Positions 15,837-27,524 of a DNA stretch of 64,000 nt are shown one piece after another. Below the pieces are notes generated by a model. It made no database searches. It was not told the DNA's origin and worked only from the letters and a program-made list of their open reading frames with translations. Position numbers and translations under genes: made by a program. The stretch comes from Pseudoxanthomonas yeongjuensis (GTDB taxonomy: Bacteria > Pseudomonadota > Gammaproteobacteria > Xanthomonadales > Xanthomonadaceae): contig NZ_PDWT01000001.1 in assembly GCF_010093345.1 (NCBI RefSeq), forward strand, positions 1,302,001 to 1,366,000. Direction: 5' to 3'. Within the stretch, counting starts at the first letter, position 1. Each line of letters starts with the position of its first letter.

Positions 15837-16358
15837 TCACGGAAAAATGGCATCCACGACCGGGCTGGAACTCAGGTGCGGAGAAACCGAGTTGACGGTA
15901 CATAGCCCAAGCGCGCCGCTGAAGGAAAACACGCCGCTATTGTTCAGGGTGCCGGTCACATTGCCAGGGCAGGTGGCGCCGAGCGCCGGGATCGTCACGC
16001 TGACACTGTTGACCTTGACGTTCCCGGGCCCCGCATCGCTGGTCGGTGGGGAAATGGTCCACGGCAAGCCATTCGAAGTGATGGCGTCGCACGCAGCGCT
16101 GTAGCCCAGGGTGCCCGGCGCCCTGGTTTCGAAATCGGCAGCGGTGACGCTTGCCGTTCCGCTTGCGGTGACGTTGACCGTCAACTTGACCGAGTCGCAC
16201 GGGAGCGAATTGCCCAGGACGGTCGCGTTGGTCTTTCCGGTAAAATTGCTGCTGCCTGCGCCTCCTACCCGCGAATAGCTGGCAGCGAAAGACGTTGAGG
16301 CAGCAAGCATGCTCGCTACGGCCAAGGTACCGACAAGAACTTGTTTGAATGTGGACAT
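15837..16358 (-). CDS. Small secreted protein of unknown function
   Basis: 173 aa with a signal peptide (MSTFKQVLVGTLAVASMLAASTSFAA). The mature chain is Ser/Thr/Gly/Asn-rich with four cysteines (LPCDS, AACDA, ATCPG, GLCTV), consistent with a disulfide-bonded extracellular beta sandwich. The composition loosely recalls PraB-like alkane-oxidation activator proteins of Pseudomonas, but this is a weak likeness and no function is assigned. ATG 16358 is preferred over an in-frame ATG at 16373, because GGAG is available only to the former. The gene follows the large TonB receptor on the same strand. Confidence 0.65.
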   Translation of the reverse strand: MSTFKQVLVGTLAVASMLAASTSFAASYSRVGGAGSSNFTGKTNATVLGNSLPCDSVKLTVNVTASGTASVTAADFETRAPGTLGYSAACDAITSNGLPWTISPPTSDAGPGNVKVNSVSVTIPALGATCPGNVTGTLNNSGVFSFSGALGLCTVNSVSPHLSSSPVVDAIFP

Positions 16359-16507
16359 GGCTTCAATCTCCATCTACAGGTTATCGATATTCAGGCGGTT
16401 TCCCGTCCGACCTTTGCCGCAGGTCAAGTGCTGCGGTGCCACTGGTTGAACCGCATCTGCGACTCAACCAAAACGGTGGGCCTGCCCGGCTTGTTCAAGC
16501 AAGTCGG

Positions 16508-19861
<3,354 letters not shown>

Positions 19862-19942
19862 TTTCAATCCCCCCCCGGGGTGTTTTACCAGTTGTGAAAT
19901 ATCCGGCTCTCCCAACAAAGACGGGATAGCCGTCGGTTTCCG

Positions 19943-20365
19943 CTATCGCTTCGCTTCTTTCTGTTTTTGCTTGCCTGGCGCCGCACCTTGTCCAGTGCTT
20001 TCGATCCTATGCAAGTTGCCCGCGCCACTTTGGTCCGGGCTGCAGGAACTGTGACCGCAGACGGTGAAAACGCCTTGCCCAACCTGTTGATAGCCCAGGC
20101 CCGTGCCGGTCAACAGCAATCCCAGGCCCTGGTTGATGGAGTACCGACCACGCAGTTCACCGGTGACGGCGTGTGCCACCAAGTCGTAGGAAAAAACCAG
20201 CGTGATATCCGCCTGACGGGCGAATTCGTTCAGTCCCGCAGCAGCGGGTTGGCGGGGAACGTCGAAGCGCCGCAGCGTAGCCTGCTCGCTGCAACCAGCA
20301 GGCAATGCCGCAATGGCCAGCAGGCTCGCCAGCATGAGCCGATGCAATTGCGTGGGCTTGCCCAT
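19943..20365 (-). CDS. Stand-alone STN-domain lipoprotein
   Basis: 140 aa. The N-terminus MLASLLAIAALPAGC ends in a lipobox-like LPAGC, so it is probably lipid-anchored. The remainder is one STN domain: FDVPRQPAAAGLNEFARQAD, then LRGRYSINQGLGLLLTGTGL. This closely parallels the STN domain of the receptor 81 bp downstream (FDIPAQAATLGLNELARQAD; YSVPEALGLMLTGTPL). No plug or barrel follows: a stop is reached after a Lys-rich tail. AGGA precedes the ATG. It appears to be a duplicated signalling domain freed from its receptor, which might compete for or present the FecR contact. That role is inference. Confidence 0.78.
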   Translation of the reverse strand: MGKPTQLHRLMLASLLAIAALPAGCSEQATLRRFDVPRQPAAAGLNEFARQADITLVFSYDLVAHAVTGELRGRYSINQGLGLLLTGTGLGYQQVGQGVFTVCGHSSCSPDQSGAGNLHRIESTGQGAAPGKQKQKEAKR

Positions 20366-20465
20366 AGTTCCTGCTTTCCCCGGTTCCTTGAAATGGCGAG
20401 GTCAATTTCAAACGACTCGCCTCCCAAAGACGGGGCAGGAAAGATTTTCCTCTACTGGTTGCGCC

Positions 20466-20486
20466 CTTCATTCGATGCGAATGAAG
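20466..20486 (-). other. Perfect hairpin between fecR-type and STN-lipoprotein genes
   Basis: CTTCATTCG and CGAATGAAG form a perfect 9-bp stem with a 3-nt loop in the 195-bp gap between the FecR gene and the STN lipoprotein gene. No U-run follows on either strand, so it is not an ordinary terminator. It may set relative expression or RNA stability within the cluster. Confidence 0.4.
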
Positions 20487-20560
20487 AGTCGAAGCGCCTG
20501 GTTTCACGGCGATCGCTTCGGTAAGAAGCCGCCCATCGAACACCGGGGCGCGAGATTCAC

Positions 20561-21613
20561 CTAGGCGCGGGGCTCGATATAGACCACGCGATCCGACGCA
20601 CGACGCGTCTTGACCGGCAGCGCCTTGGTCAAGGCTTGCAGGAAATCCTCGACATCACCCGCAGTGAACCGCCCACCCACCCGCAGGCTGTTGAGGCTGG
20701 GGTCGGCGATGATAAGCCGCGTATCCGTGTAGCGGTTCAGCTCCGCAACGGCAATGGGCAGGGTCTCTCCTTCGAACACCACCGCGCCCTCGCGCCAGGC
20801 CAGGGTATTCGACAATCGCGTTGAACTGATTGTTTCGACCGGCGCGGTCGTTCCCGTCGCGGCCAGCTTCTGGCCCACTCCCAGCGTGCGCTTCAGTGGC
20901 GTCGGCTTCGTGCCTGCGGCAATCGCAGGCTGCGGCTCGGCTGAGTCCACTTCCACCCGGCCTTCCGCAACGATGACTTCGACATCGTGCTGATCGCGTA
21001 TCCGCACATTGAATTCCGTGCCAACCGCGCGAATCACGGTATTTCCGGCATGCACGTAAAAAGGCCGCTTCGCGTCGTGCGCGACCTTGAACAAAGCCTC
21101 GCCCTTGCGCAGGGTGACGTCGCGACGTCCGCGCACGAAGTTGGTTTCGATGATGGTATTGGTGTTGAGCTCCACCGTTGAGCCGTCGGCCAGTTTCACA
21201 TTGCGCTGCTGCCCCACGGCCGTCGCCACGACCAGGGCCTCGTTGTCGCGCTGGAACCAGTACACCGTCGCAACGGCAAGTATCAGCGTGGCCGCCACCG
21301 CCAGCGGGATGAAACGGTTCATGACCCCTCGCCGATGCAGCGGCTTGCCCGTCGTCGGGCGGGTCAGATGCTCCTGCTCCGCCACGAATGTGGCGACTTT
21401 CTCGTCCCTCCTGGCCTCGGCCAGGTGGTCGAGCGATTCCCAGACCCCGTTCATCTCTTCGAAAGCACGGCGGTGGCGCGCGTCCTTGCGCAGCCATGTT
21501 TCAAACGAGTGCCGCAGTTCTTCAGATCCTTGTCCGTCGTCAAGCCGCCAAACCCAGGCCGCGGCCTCCTGGTCGATTTCCGCCGTCGATTTGAATTGGA
21601 TGATCCCACTCAT
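20561..21613 (-). CDS. FecR-family anti-sigma/sigma regulator
   Basis: 350 aa with the usual FecR layout. A cytoplasmic N-terminal domain (FETWLRKDARHRRAFEEMN, the sigma-binding part) is followed by one membrane helix near residues 101-119 (FIPLAVAATLILAVATVYWF). A periplasmic FecR domain comes next (LADGSTVELNTNT, VRGRRDVTLRKGEALFKV, VGTEFNVR), then a C-terminal STN-like segment (LNRYTDTRLIIADPSL). FecR passes a signal from the receptor STN domain to the ECF sigma factor. Its ATG overlaps the sigma stop by 4 bp, so the two are coupled. Confidence 0.93.
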   Translation of the reverse strand: MSGIIQFKSTAEIDQEAAAWVWRLDDGQGSEELRHSFETWLRKDARHRRAFEEMNGVWESLDHLAEARRDEKVATFVAEQEHLTRPTTGKPLHRRGVMNRFIPLAVAATLILAVATVYWFQRDNEALVVATAVGQQRNVKLADGSTVELNTNTIIETNFVRGRRDVTLRKGEALFKVAHDAKRPFYVHAGNTVIRAVGTEFNVRIRDQHDVEVIVAEGRVEVDSAEPQPAIAAGTKPTPLKRTLGVGQKLAATGTTAPVETISSTRLSNTLAWREGAVVFEGETLPIAVAELNRYTDTRLIIADPSLNSLRVGGRFTAGDVEDFLQALTKALPVKTRRASDRVVYIEPRA

Positions 21614-22275
21614 GGGCCACTCCTTTTATCCCGCCGGAAAGAGGCCTGGACGACTGTGTCTATTCCACTTTCTCCTTCTTTGCCGTGCTCACGCAGGTAA
21701 TCGCGGCACCTGACCAATCCCTTCACCACGTGTTTCTCGATCGTGCTCTGCGCGATACCCAGCACCGTCGCGATTTCCGCCTGCGACAGCTTGTAGACTT
21801 TCCTCAGCACGAATACGCGACGACAGACAGGGGGCAAGCTGTCCACCGCGGCGCAGAATGCTTCGAATCTACGCCGGGCATCCAGTTGCTCTTCAAGCAA
21901 CGGCATATTGGACGAGACGCCCAAGGCATCGAAATCCGCCACTGCATCGGTGGCGCGGCCCGCACGCCTGCGTCCCACCTCGATCGCCAGATTGTGCGCG
22001 ATGGTAATGAGCATGGCCTTGGGAGATTCCACCAAGGCGAAATCCTTGATGGCGTAGATGCGCAGATACGCGTCCTGGATCACGTCCTCGATATCGTCTT
22101 CCGTATTCAGGTACTTCCGCAGGTAACGCTGCAGCATCGCCCGGTGGCAAAATACCTGATTGAGGAACCATTCGTGGCGGTCGTGCTCGCGCAACATGGC
22201 ATTGACCCGGCGATTCGATTCGAGGAACTGCGCCGATTGCCGATTGATGCGGGCGAGGCTGGCGTCCAGCTGCAT
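21610..22275 (-). CDS. ECF sigma-70 factor, FecI type
   Basis: 221 aa. Region 2 is EDDIEDVIQDAYLRIYAIKD with AMLITIAHNLAIEVGRRR, and region 4 is SLPPVCRRVFVLRKVYKLSQ followed by a helix-turn-helix ending AQSTIEKHVVKGLVRCRDYL, the FecI-type C-terminus. It is predicted to transcribe the downstream STN lipoprotein and TonB receptor when FecR signals. No strong ribosome site precedes the first ATG; the next in-frame ATG (MLREHDRHEW) could be the true start. The N-terminal ~25 residues are therefore uncertain. Confidence 0.92.
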   Translation of the reverse strand: MQLDASLARINRQSAQFLESNRRVNAMLREHDRHEWFLNQVFCHRAMLQRYLRKYLNTEDDIEDVIQDAYLRIYAIKDFALVESPKAMLITIAHNLAIEVGRRRAGRATDAVADFDALGVSSNMPLLEEQLDARRRFEAFCAAVDSLPPVCRRVFVLRKVYKLSQAEIATVLGIAQSTIEKHVVKGLVRCRDYLREHGKEGESGIDTVVQASFRRDKRSGP

Positions 22276-22660
22276 ACAACGCCAACCCGCTCGATTTGTA
22301 AAGGCTCCAGGCCATTCCTTGTCTGCCTACCGATGGTGAATAGGGCAATTGCTGGAGGCAATGGCGGAAATCCGTTCTTCATCCGTCTTGCCATGGTTCG
22401 ACTATCCATGGCAGTTGCAACCAGCTCGCTGGATACGCGGATCGGTCGGCGCGCTATGCAGCGCCGGTTGTGCGATGCGGATCTGATTACGTCGCGGACT
22501 GAATATCAGGCGTCGCCCGCTGACCGATACCTGCCCGCGCGATCCGCTCCGGACCTGCTGTATGCGAACCCGTTCCGGATCGAAAGCGGGCCCTGATAGG
22601 CATGCCCTTCAGGGCACGGTATTGCGGCGTACCGGCTCCGCGAGCCTCGAAAGCATAGTG
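22276..22660. other. 385-bp stretch without recognised gene
   Basis: No credible coding frame, RNA or repeat was recognised. The left end must hold the promoter of the sigma-factor gene. The right end abuts the iolG remnant and is therefore one side of a rearrangement junction at about 22660. Confidence 0.5.
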
Positions 22661-22756
22661 GACGCTTCGGTCGGTTACGCCGATGGCGTGAACGCGTTGG
22701 CGCTGGCGGAAGCGGTGGCGGAATCGGTCAGGACCGGGGCGCCCGTGCGGTTTTGA
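22661..22756 (+). pseudogene. Remnant of an iolG-type gene (last 32 codons)
   Basis: The 96 bp including the stop codon align without gaps to the end of iolG copy 2 (12438-12533), with 12 differences by eye, most at third codon positions. The protein tails are DASVGYADGVNALALAEAVA here and DASVGYADGVNALALAEAAA in copy 2. Upstream of 22661 the similarity stops abruptly, so no functional dehydrogenase remains. An open frame starting at 22562 runs into it but its first half has no likeness to iolG. It marks an old copy of the locus broken by insertion or deletion. Confidence 0.85.
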
Positions 22757-23058
22757 TCATCAGCCGCCACGGAAGGGCCGTAGGAGCGACGCCAGTCGCG
22801 ATGAAATCCTGGCATTGTCGATTCCGCGACTGACGTCGCTCCCACGGGAGCTGTGTCTGGTGGGCAGCATCAGCTACGTTCTCTCCTGCGCATCGCCCGC
22901 GACAGCAAGTGTCCGTGCTATTGCATGATCGAGTGAACCTGGCCCGTTCTTCCCTATGGATGCCATGGCCTGTTTCGTTTCGACCTTGATGACCAGGGTG
23001 GAATGACTGGCATGTTGCCGGGAAGCGGGCGACGAACCGATTCGCCGCCCGCCGTTGG
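22757..23058. other. 302-bp intergenic stretch with one REP-type palindrome
   Basis: Apart from the palindrome at 22780-22845 nothing is recognised. A 62-codon frame on the minus strand has no ribosome site and no family likeness. It is downstream of the peptidase gene at 23059 and of the iolG remnant, so both transcripts converge or end here. Confidence 0.5.
22780..22845. repeat. GTAG-headed REP palindrome, B type
   Basis: GTAGGAGCGACGCCAGTCGC at the left and its imperfect inverse (GACGTCGCTCCCAC) at the right enclose a short spacer. Each half is a GTAG head followed by a small stem (GCGAC/GTCGC). A second B-type element lies at 33123-33270. This resembles SMAG/REP elements mobilised by RAYT transposases; no RAYT gene is in the window. 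Confidence 0.7.
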
Positions 23059-25194
23059 TCATGGCCTGGCCATCAAATTGGTCACGAGGAAACTCATCCG
23101 CAACGCCATCAGTTCGGGATTGCGGAACGCATCGCTAACCCCGTGACCGCCCTCTTCGTCTTCGTAGAAGTAGGTCGGCGCACCTGCTTGCTCCAATCGA
23201 TACGCCAACTTGCGCGCATGGCCAGGACCAACCCGATTGTCTTCAGTGGAGATGGTGACCAGGAACGGCGGGTACCTGGTGCCCTTGCGCACGTTCTGGT
23301 ACGGGGAATACGCCAGCATCGCGGCCGCCTGGACCGGATCGTCCGGGTTGCCGTACTCGTCCATCCACGCCGCGCCCATGCCCATGTGGCGCATGCGGAT
23401 CAGATCGGTCAACGGCACGTCGCTGACCACTGCGCCGAACAGGTCGGGACGCTGCGTGCCCAGGGTGGCGGTGAGCAGTCCGCCATTGGACATGCCGAAG
23501 ATGCCGATCCGATCGGGCGAGGTGAAGCCGGTCCTGACCAGATGTTCGGTGACCGCGATGAAGTCGTCATAGGAGTTCTGCCGCTTCTCGCGGATGGCGG
23601 CCATGTGCCAGGCCGAACCGCGTTCGCCGCCGCCGCGTATCGCCGGGATGGCGACCGAACCACCACGCTCCAGCCACAGCTTGAGCGCCGGTCCACCCAT
23701 GACCGCATCGAAGTAGCCAGGGCGGAACGAGAGCCCGAAGGCTCCGTAACCCGTCATCAGCACGGGTTGCGGACCCGACGCCGGCTTGCGTGGTTTGAGC
23801 AGGAAGTAATCGATCGAAGTGCCGTCCTTGGACACGGCCGAACCGATCTCGGTGACGAAGCCGCTACCGTCCATGACCACCGGATCCTGCGCCAGCAACG
23901 ACCGGCCGCCGTCTTCGCGGACCAGGTACTGGCTGCGAGGCGTGACGAAGCCGGCGATCGAGGCTACGAATTCGTTGTGATCGCGCTCATCGCCACGCAA
24001 GGTGATGGTTTCGCCTGGCGCGGCCTGCAACACCTGGCGATGCTTCCACTGCCCATCCGCGAACCTGGCGGCAACGACCCGCTGCCTGAGGTTCTGGTCG
24101 ACCAGCATGAACACATCATCCCGCGTCGCCGCAAAGCCACCGAACGCCGCACCCACGAATTCGCCTTCAGCGGGCGCATACACCGCCGACAAGCGCTGGC
24201 CGTCCTGCGCATCGGCGCCGGTGTCGTAGGCCATGACAGTTTCGGCCTTGTAGGCCTTGCCTTCGATCACCGCATCCTGCGCCAGTTGCACGATGATGTG
24301 CCGCGAAGACGCGCCCTGCACGCCGAACGATTTCAGCGCGCGGGGAAATGGCAACAGCCGCGCATTCCCGGCGGCATCGATCAAGGCGACTTCGAAGGTG
24401 GAGTAATCGATGGCACGGGTGACCACGCCCTGCGTGGCCGCGCCGGTGCCGACGGTGGAGACCTGCAGGATGGCGTCGCTGGATTCGCCGCTGTAGGCAG
24501 GCTTCACGGCGTCCAGTGGTTGCCCGCGCGTCCACAGGCCGACCGTCGCCGGCCATCCGGCGATGGTCTTGGCCGCCTGGCCCAGGGTGTGCGCCACCAG
24601 CAGCTTGTCCGGCCCCATCCATTCGGCGAAGGCCCGCGACTTGCCCACCTTGAAGCCACCGGCGACGAACTCGCCCTTGGCGATATCGAACTCGCGGATC
24701 TCCACTTCGTCGCCGCCACCCGGCGACAGGCGCAGCAGGCAACGGGCGTATTCGGGCGCCAGGCAACTGCTGCCGAAGGTGTAGACCTGCAGTTCGAACG
24801 GAATGCCTTCGCGCTCGCGCAGTCCGGCCACGTCCAGCACCGTCTTCCAGCCCGTTGCCGTGCCCTTGGCATCGCGCGGCGCGGTCTGCAGCTGGCCATA
24901 GGGATGCGAGGCGTCGCGGAAGAAGCGCACCTTGCGCTCGCCCAGCAGGAACTGGTCGGGCTCGGCGGGCGCCTGCGCCAGCACCGAGGCCAGCTCCCTG
25001 GAGATCGCTGCCTTCGAGGGCAACGCACCGAGTCGCTGACGGGTCTTTTCCGTGGCCTCGCGCGCCCACGCCAACGCTTTCGCGTCGTGCGGGGATTCGA
25101 GCCATTGCAGGTCGTCGCCGGCCAATGCCCGACCATTGGCGAGGGTCATCGCCAGGACCAGCAGACTGGCGGAAGTACCGATGGATATCTTCAT
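23059..25194 (-). CDS. S9-family prolyl oligopeptidase
   Basis: 711 aa with an N-terminal signal peptide (MKISIGTSASLLVLAMTLAN), so periplasmic or secreted. The N-terminal half is the beta-propeller gate and the C-terminal ~230 residues are the alpha/beta-hydrolase domain. The catalytic triad is S569 in FGMSNGG, D652 in STEDNRV and H684 in EEGGHG. The family cleaves after proline in short peptides. ATG 25194 with AGGA upstream is chosen; the open frame continues upstream into the receptor gene and is ignored. It lies 34 bp downstream of a TonB receptor, so the pair may import and process a peptide-like ligand. Confidence 0.93.
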   Translation of the reverse strand: MKISIGTSASLLVLAMTLANGRALAGDDLQWLESPHDAKALAWAREATEKTRQRLGALPSKAAISRELASVLAQAPAEPDQFLLGERKVRFFRDASHPYGQLQTAPRDAKGTATGWKTVLDVAGLREREGIPFELQVYTFGSSCLAPEYARCLLRLSPGGGDEVEIREFDIAKGEFVAGGFKVGKSRAFAEWMGPDKLLVAHTLGQAAKTIAGWPATVGLWTRGQPLDAVKPAYSGESSDAILQVSTVGTGAATQGVVTRAIDYSTFEVALIDAAGNARLLPFPRALKSFGVQGASSRHIIVQLAQDAVIEGKAYKAETVMAYDTGADAQDGQRLSAVYAPAEGEFVGAAFGGFAATRDDVFMLVDQNLRQRVVAARFADGQWKHRQVLQAAPGETITLRGDERDHNEFVASIAGFVTPRSQYLVREDGGRSLLAQDPVVMDGSGFVTEIGSAVSKDGTSIDYFLLKPRKPASGPQPVLMTGYGAFGLSFRPGYFDAVMGGPALKLWLERGGSVAIPAIRGGGERGSAWHMAAIREKRQNSYDDFIAVTEHLVRTGFTSPDRIGIFGMSNGGLLTATLGTQRPDLFGAVVSDVPLTDLIRMRHMGMGAAWMDEYGNPDDPVQAAAMLAYSPYQNVRKGTRYPPFLVTISTEDNRVGPGHARKLAYRLEQAGAPTYFYEDEEGGHGVSDAFRNPELMALRMSFLVTNLMARP

Positions 25195-25228
25195 TATAGG
25201 TGTCCTGTGATTGGAGAAAGGCCGCGGC

Positions 25229-27373
25229 TCAGTAGTCGTAACGGAACAGCACGCCGTAGCTGCGCGGCTGGTAGCGATTGGCCGCGCCCAGGCGCAACAG
25301 GTTGCCGTCCGGATCGAACTGACTGGCGCTGCGCGCATCGATGGCGCCATCTTCATCGGTCAGGTTTTCGCCATACAGATACACGGCCCAGCCCGCTGGC
25401 GACTCCAGTCCGATGCGTGCGCCGAGGCGGGTGCGCGCATCGCCTGGCGTGCCGGCCGTCAGCGCGGTTTCGCGCGCGGACTCGTACTGGGCAAGGCCGG
25501 ATGCGATGGCGCGCAGGTTTTCGCCCACATCCCAGCCATACGAAGCCGAGGCATTGAAGGTGGTCCTGGGCACGTTGTAGACCGGAGTGCCCTTGAACAG
25601 CGGTGTTCCCGGCACGTCGGCCGAATAGGTGGCGTCGATGTAGCTGCCGCCTGCCTGCAGGGTCAGGTTGCCGTTCGGGGTGTAGACGACGTTGAGCTCC
25701 ACGCCCTTGTTCTTGGTGCCGTCCGAATTGGCCAGGCCGTTGATCTGCGGCGTGATCGGCACGCGCACCGCGACCCCTTCCCAGTCGCTGTAGAAGATGG
25801 CGCCTTCGAGCAGGACCTTGCCCTCGGCCAGGATCGACTTGGCACCCAGTTCGTAGGTCCAGATCGTGTCCGGATCGATGGTGGATGGCAATTCGACGCC
25901 ATACATTTCCCCGAGCAGGATCGAGCTGATCGGCTGCAACTGGCCCGAACGGAAGCCCTTCGCCGCGCTGGCGTAGAAGGTGGTGTCCTCGGACGGCTTG
26001 TAGGACAGGCTCAGGCGTGGATTCCAGCTGTCGAAAGTGGCGTCCAGCGTGGACACGCTGCCGTCGCTGGCGATGTCGGCGCCATCCACCTCGTCCTTGA
26101 AGTAGCGCAGCCCACCGGTAAGCGCCCATTGCGTATTGAGGTTCAAGGTGGCTTCCCCGAAGAACGCGTAGGCGTCGTTCACCTGGCTCGAGGTACTGCT
26201 GAGGATGCCGGGGATATCCACCACATCCTCACGCACGGCCTTGCGCAGGTAGTAACCGGCCGTCCAGTCGAGCTTGCGTTCGCCGGTGGAAGCCCAGCGC
26301 AACTCATGGGTGCGCACGCCGATGTCGATGACCGCCGTCAACGGAAGGCCGGGGGCCAGATCGCCGAACTGACCGAAGGTCAGGTCGCCATCGGAGAACA
26401 CATAAACCAGTTGCGAATTCTCGAAATCGTAGGTGCTGGTCAGGCTGGTGGAATCCCATTCGTTCTCGTTGGAGAGGAACGAATCGTTGGTCATGTCGTC
26501 GTAGGCGGCATTGGACGCGGCCTTGCTGTCCGACTTGTACTTCCAGTACGCCAGGTCGATGTTCCAGTCGGCGGTCGGCGCGAAGCGCAGCTTGGCGCGG
26601 TGGGTGCGGATGTCGTTGTCGTTGACGTTCTTCTCGCCGGTCGCGGCGTTGTCGATCCAGCCCGGCGTGGTTTCATCGGTGACCGCCACGCGCAGCGCCA
26701 GCTTGTCGTCGATCAGCGGCACGTTGGCGTAGGCCTTGGCGCCCCGGCCATCGCTGCCGCCGCTGACCCGCGAGGCATCCAGCTCCACGCCGGCCGCGAA
26801 GCGATCGAAATCGGGCTTGCGGGTGATGATGCGCACCGTGCCGCCCATCGAGCCTTCGCCGAACAGCGTGCCCTGCGGCCCCTTGAGGATTTCCACCCGG
26901 TCGATATCGAACGAGCGCGCATCCGGATACCACGGCACGGTCACGCCGGTGAACGGGGTTTCGTCGATGTAATAGCCATTGTCGTTGCCACCCAACGAGC
27001 TGGAAACGCCGCGGATCTGCACCTGGGTGAAGCCGCCGCCGGTATCGATGGACGAAGCGCCGGGGGTGATGTTGATGACGTCGGTGACGTTCAGCAGCCC
27101 CATCGCATCGATCTGTTCGCCGGTGACCGCGCTCATCGCGATCGGCACGTCGATCTGGCGCTCGTCGCGCTTGCGGGCGGTGACGACTACATTGCCCAGG
27201 GTGACCGCTTCCCGTGCCTGTCCGGTCGCCGGCGCTTCATCGGAAGCGGTCGCCGCTTCCTGCGCCTGCGCGCCAGGCGCAAGCATCAGGGCGACGACAA
27301 TGCCCGTTGCCAGTCGGCCAAGCGCAGGAACACCGGCGCGGCGATGGGAGGTGAAGTTCTTGCAGGTGGACAT
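25229..27373 (-). CDS. TonB-dependent outer-membrane receptor without STN domain
   Basis: About 714 aa. Signal peptide (ATGIVVALMLAPGAQAQ), then directly the plug (LGNVVVTARKRDERQIDVPI, IRGVSSSLGGNDNGYY, FDIDRVEILKGPQGTLFGEG) and a barrel ending in SYGVLFRYDY. The plug is very close to that of the next receptor (27525-29858), but there is no STN signalling domain. Either of two ATGs, 27379 or 27373, could be used; GGAG is better spaced for 27373. It is upstream of, and probably co-transcribed with, the S9 peptidase. Ligand unknown. Confidence 0.9.
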   Translation of the reverse strand: MSTCKNFTSHRRAGVPALGRLATGIVVALMLAPGAQAQEAATASDEAPATGQAREAVTLGNVVVTARKRDERQIDVPIAMSAVTGEQIDAMGLLNVTDVINITPGASSIDTGGGFTQVQIRGVSSSLGGNDNGYYIDETPFTGVTVPWYPDARSFDIDRVEILKGPQGTLFGEGSMGGTVRIITRKPDFDRFAAGVELDASRVSGGSDGRGAKAYANVPLIDDKLALRVAVTDETTPGWIDNAATGEKNVNDNDIRTHRAKLRFAPTADWNIDLAYWKYKSDSKAASNAAYDDMTNDSFLSNENEWDSTSLTSTYDFENSQLVYVFSDGDLTFGQFGDLAPGLPLTAVIDIGVRTHELRWASTGERKLDWTAGYYLRKAVREDVVDIPGILSSTSSQVNDAYAFFGEATLNLNTQWALTGGLRYFKDEVDGADIASDGSVSTLDATFDSWNPRLSLSYKPSEDTTFYASAAKGFRSGQLQPISSILLGEMYGVELPSTIDPDTIWTYELGAKSILAEGKVLLEGAIFYSDWEGVAVRVPITPQINGLANSDGTKNKGVELNVVYTPNGNLTLQAGGSYIDATYSADVPGTPLFKGTPVYNVPRTTFNASASYGWDVGENLRAIASGLAQYESARETALTAGTPGDARTRLGARIGLESPAGWAVYLYGENLTDEDGAIDARSASQFDPDGNLLRLGAANRYQPRSYGVLFRYDY

Positions 27374-27524
27374 GCGCATGGCTCCGTTGGCTGAGGGATA
27401 AGGGAACTGCCGGGGAGTCGGATACCGCCGACCTTGCCCTTTGATTCAGTCCCCATGACCCAGACGAAGCTGTGCCACAAAAGTGAAATGACTGGCCTGC
27501 CGCCCGCCGCCAGTGTCGCCATCG

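Noticed and set aside
22562-22756. 64-codon plus-strand gene
   Set aside because: Only the last 32 codons resemble anything (iolG tail); treated as a pseudogene remnant instead of a small gene.
22874-23062. 62-codon minus-strand frame
   Set aside because: No ribosome site, no family, sits in a repeat-bearing intergenic gap.
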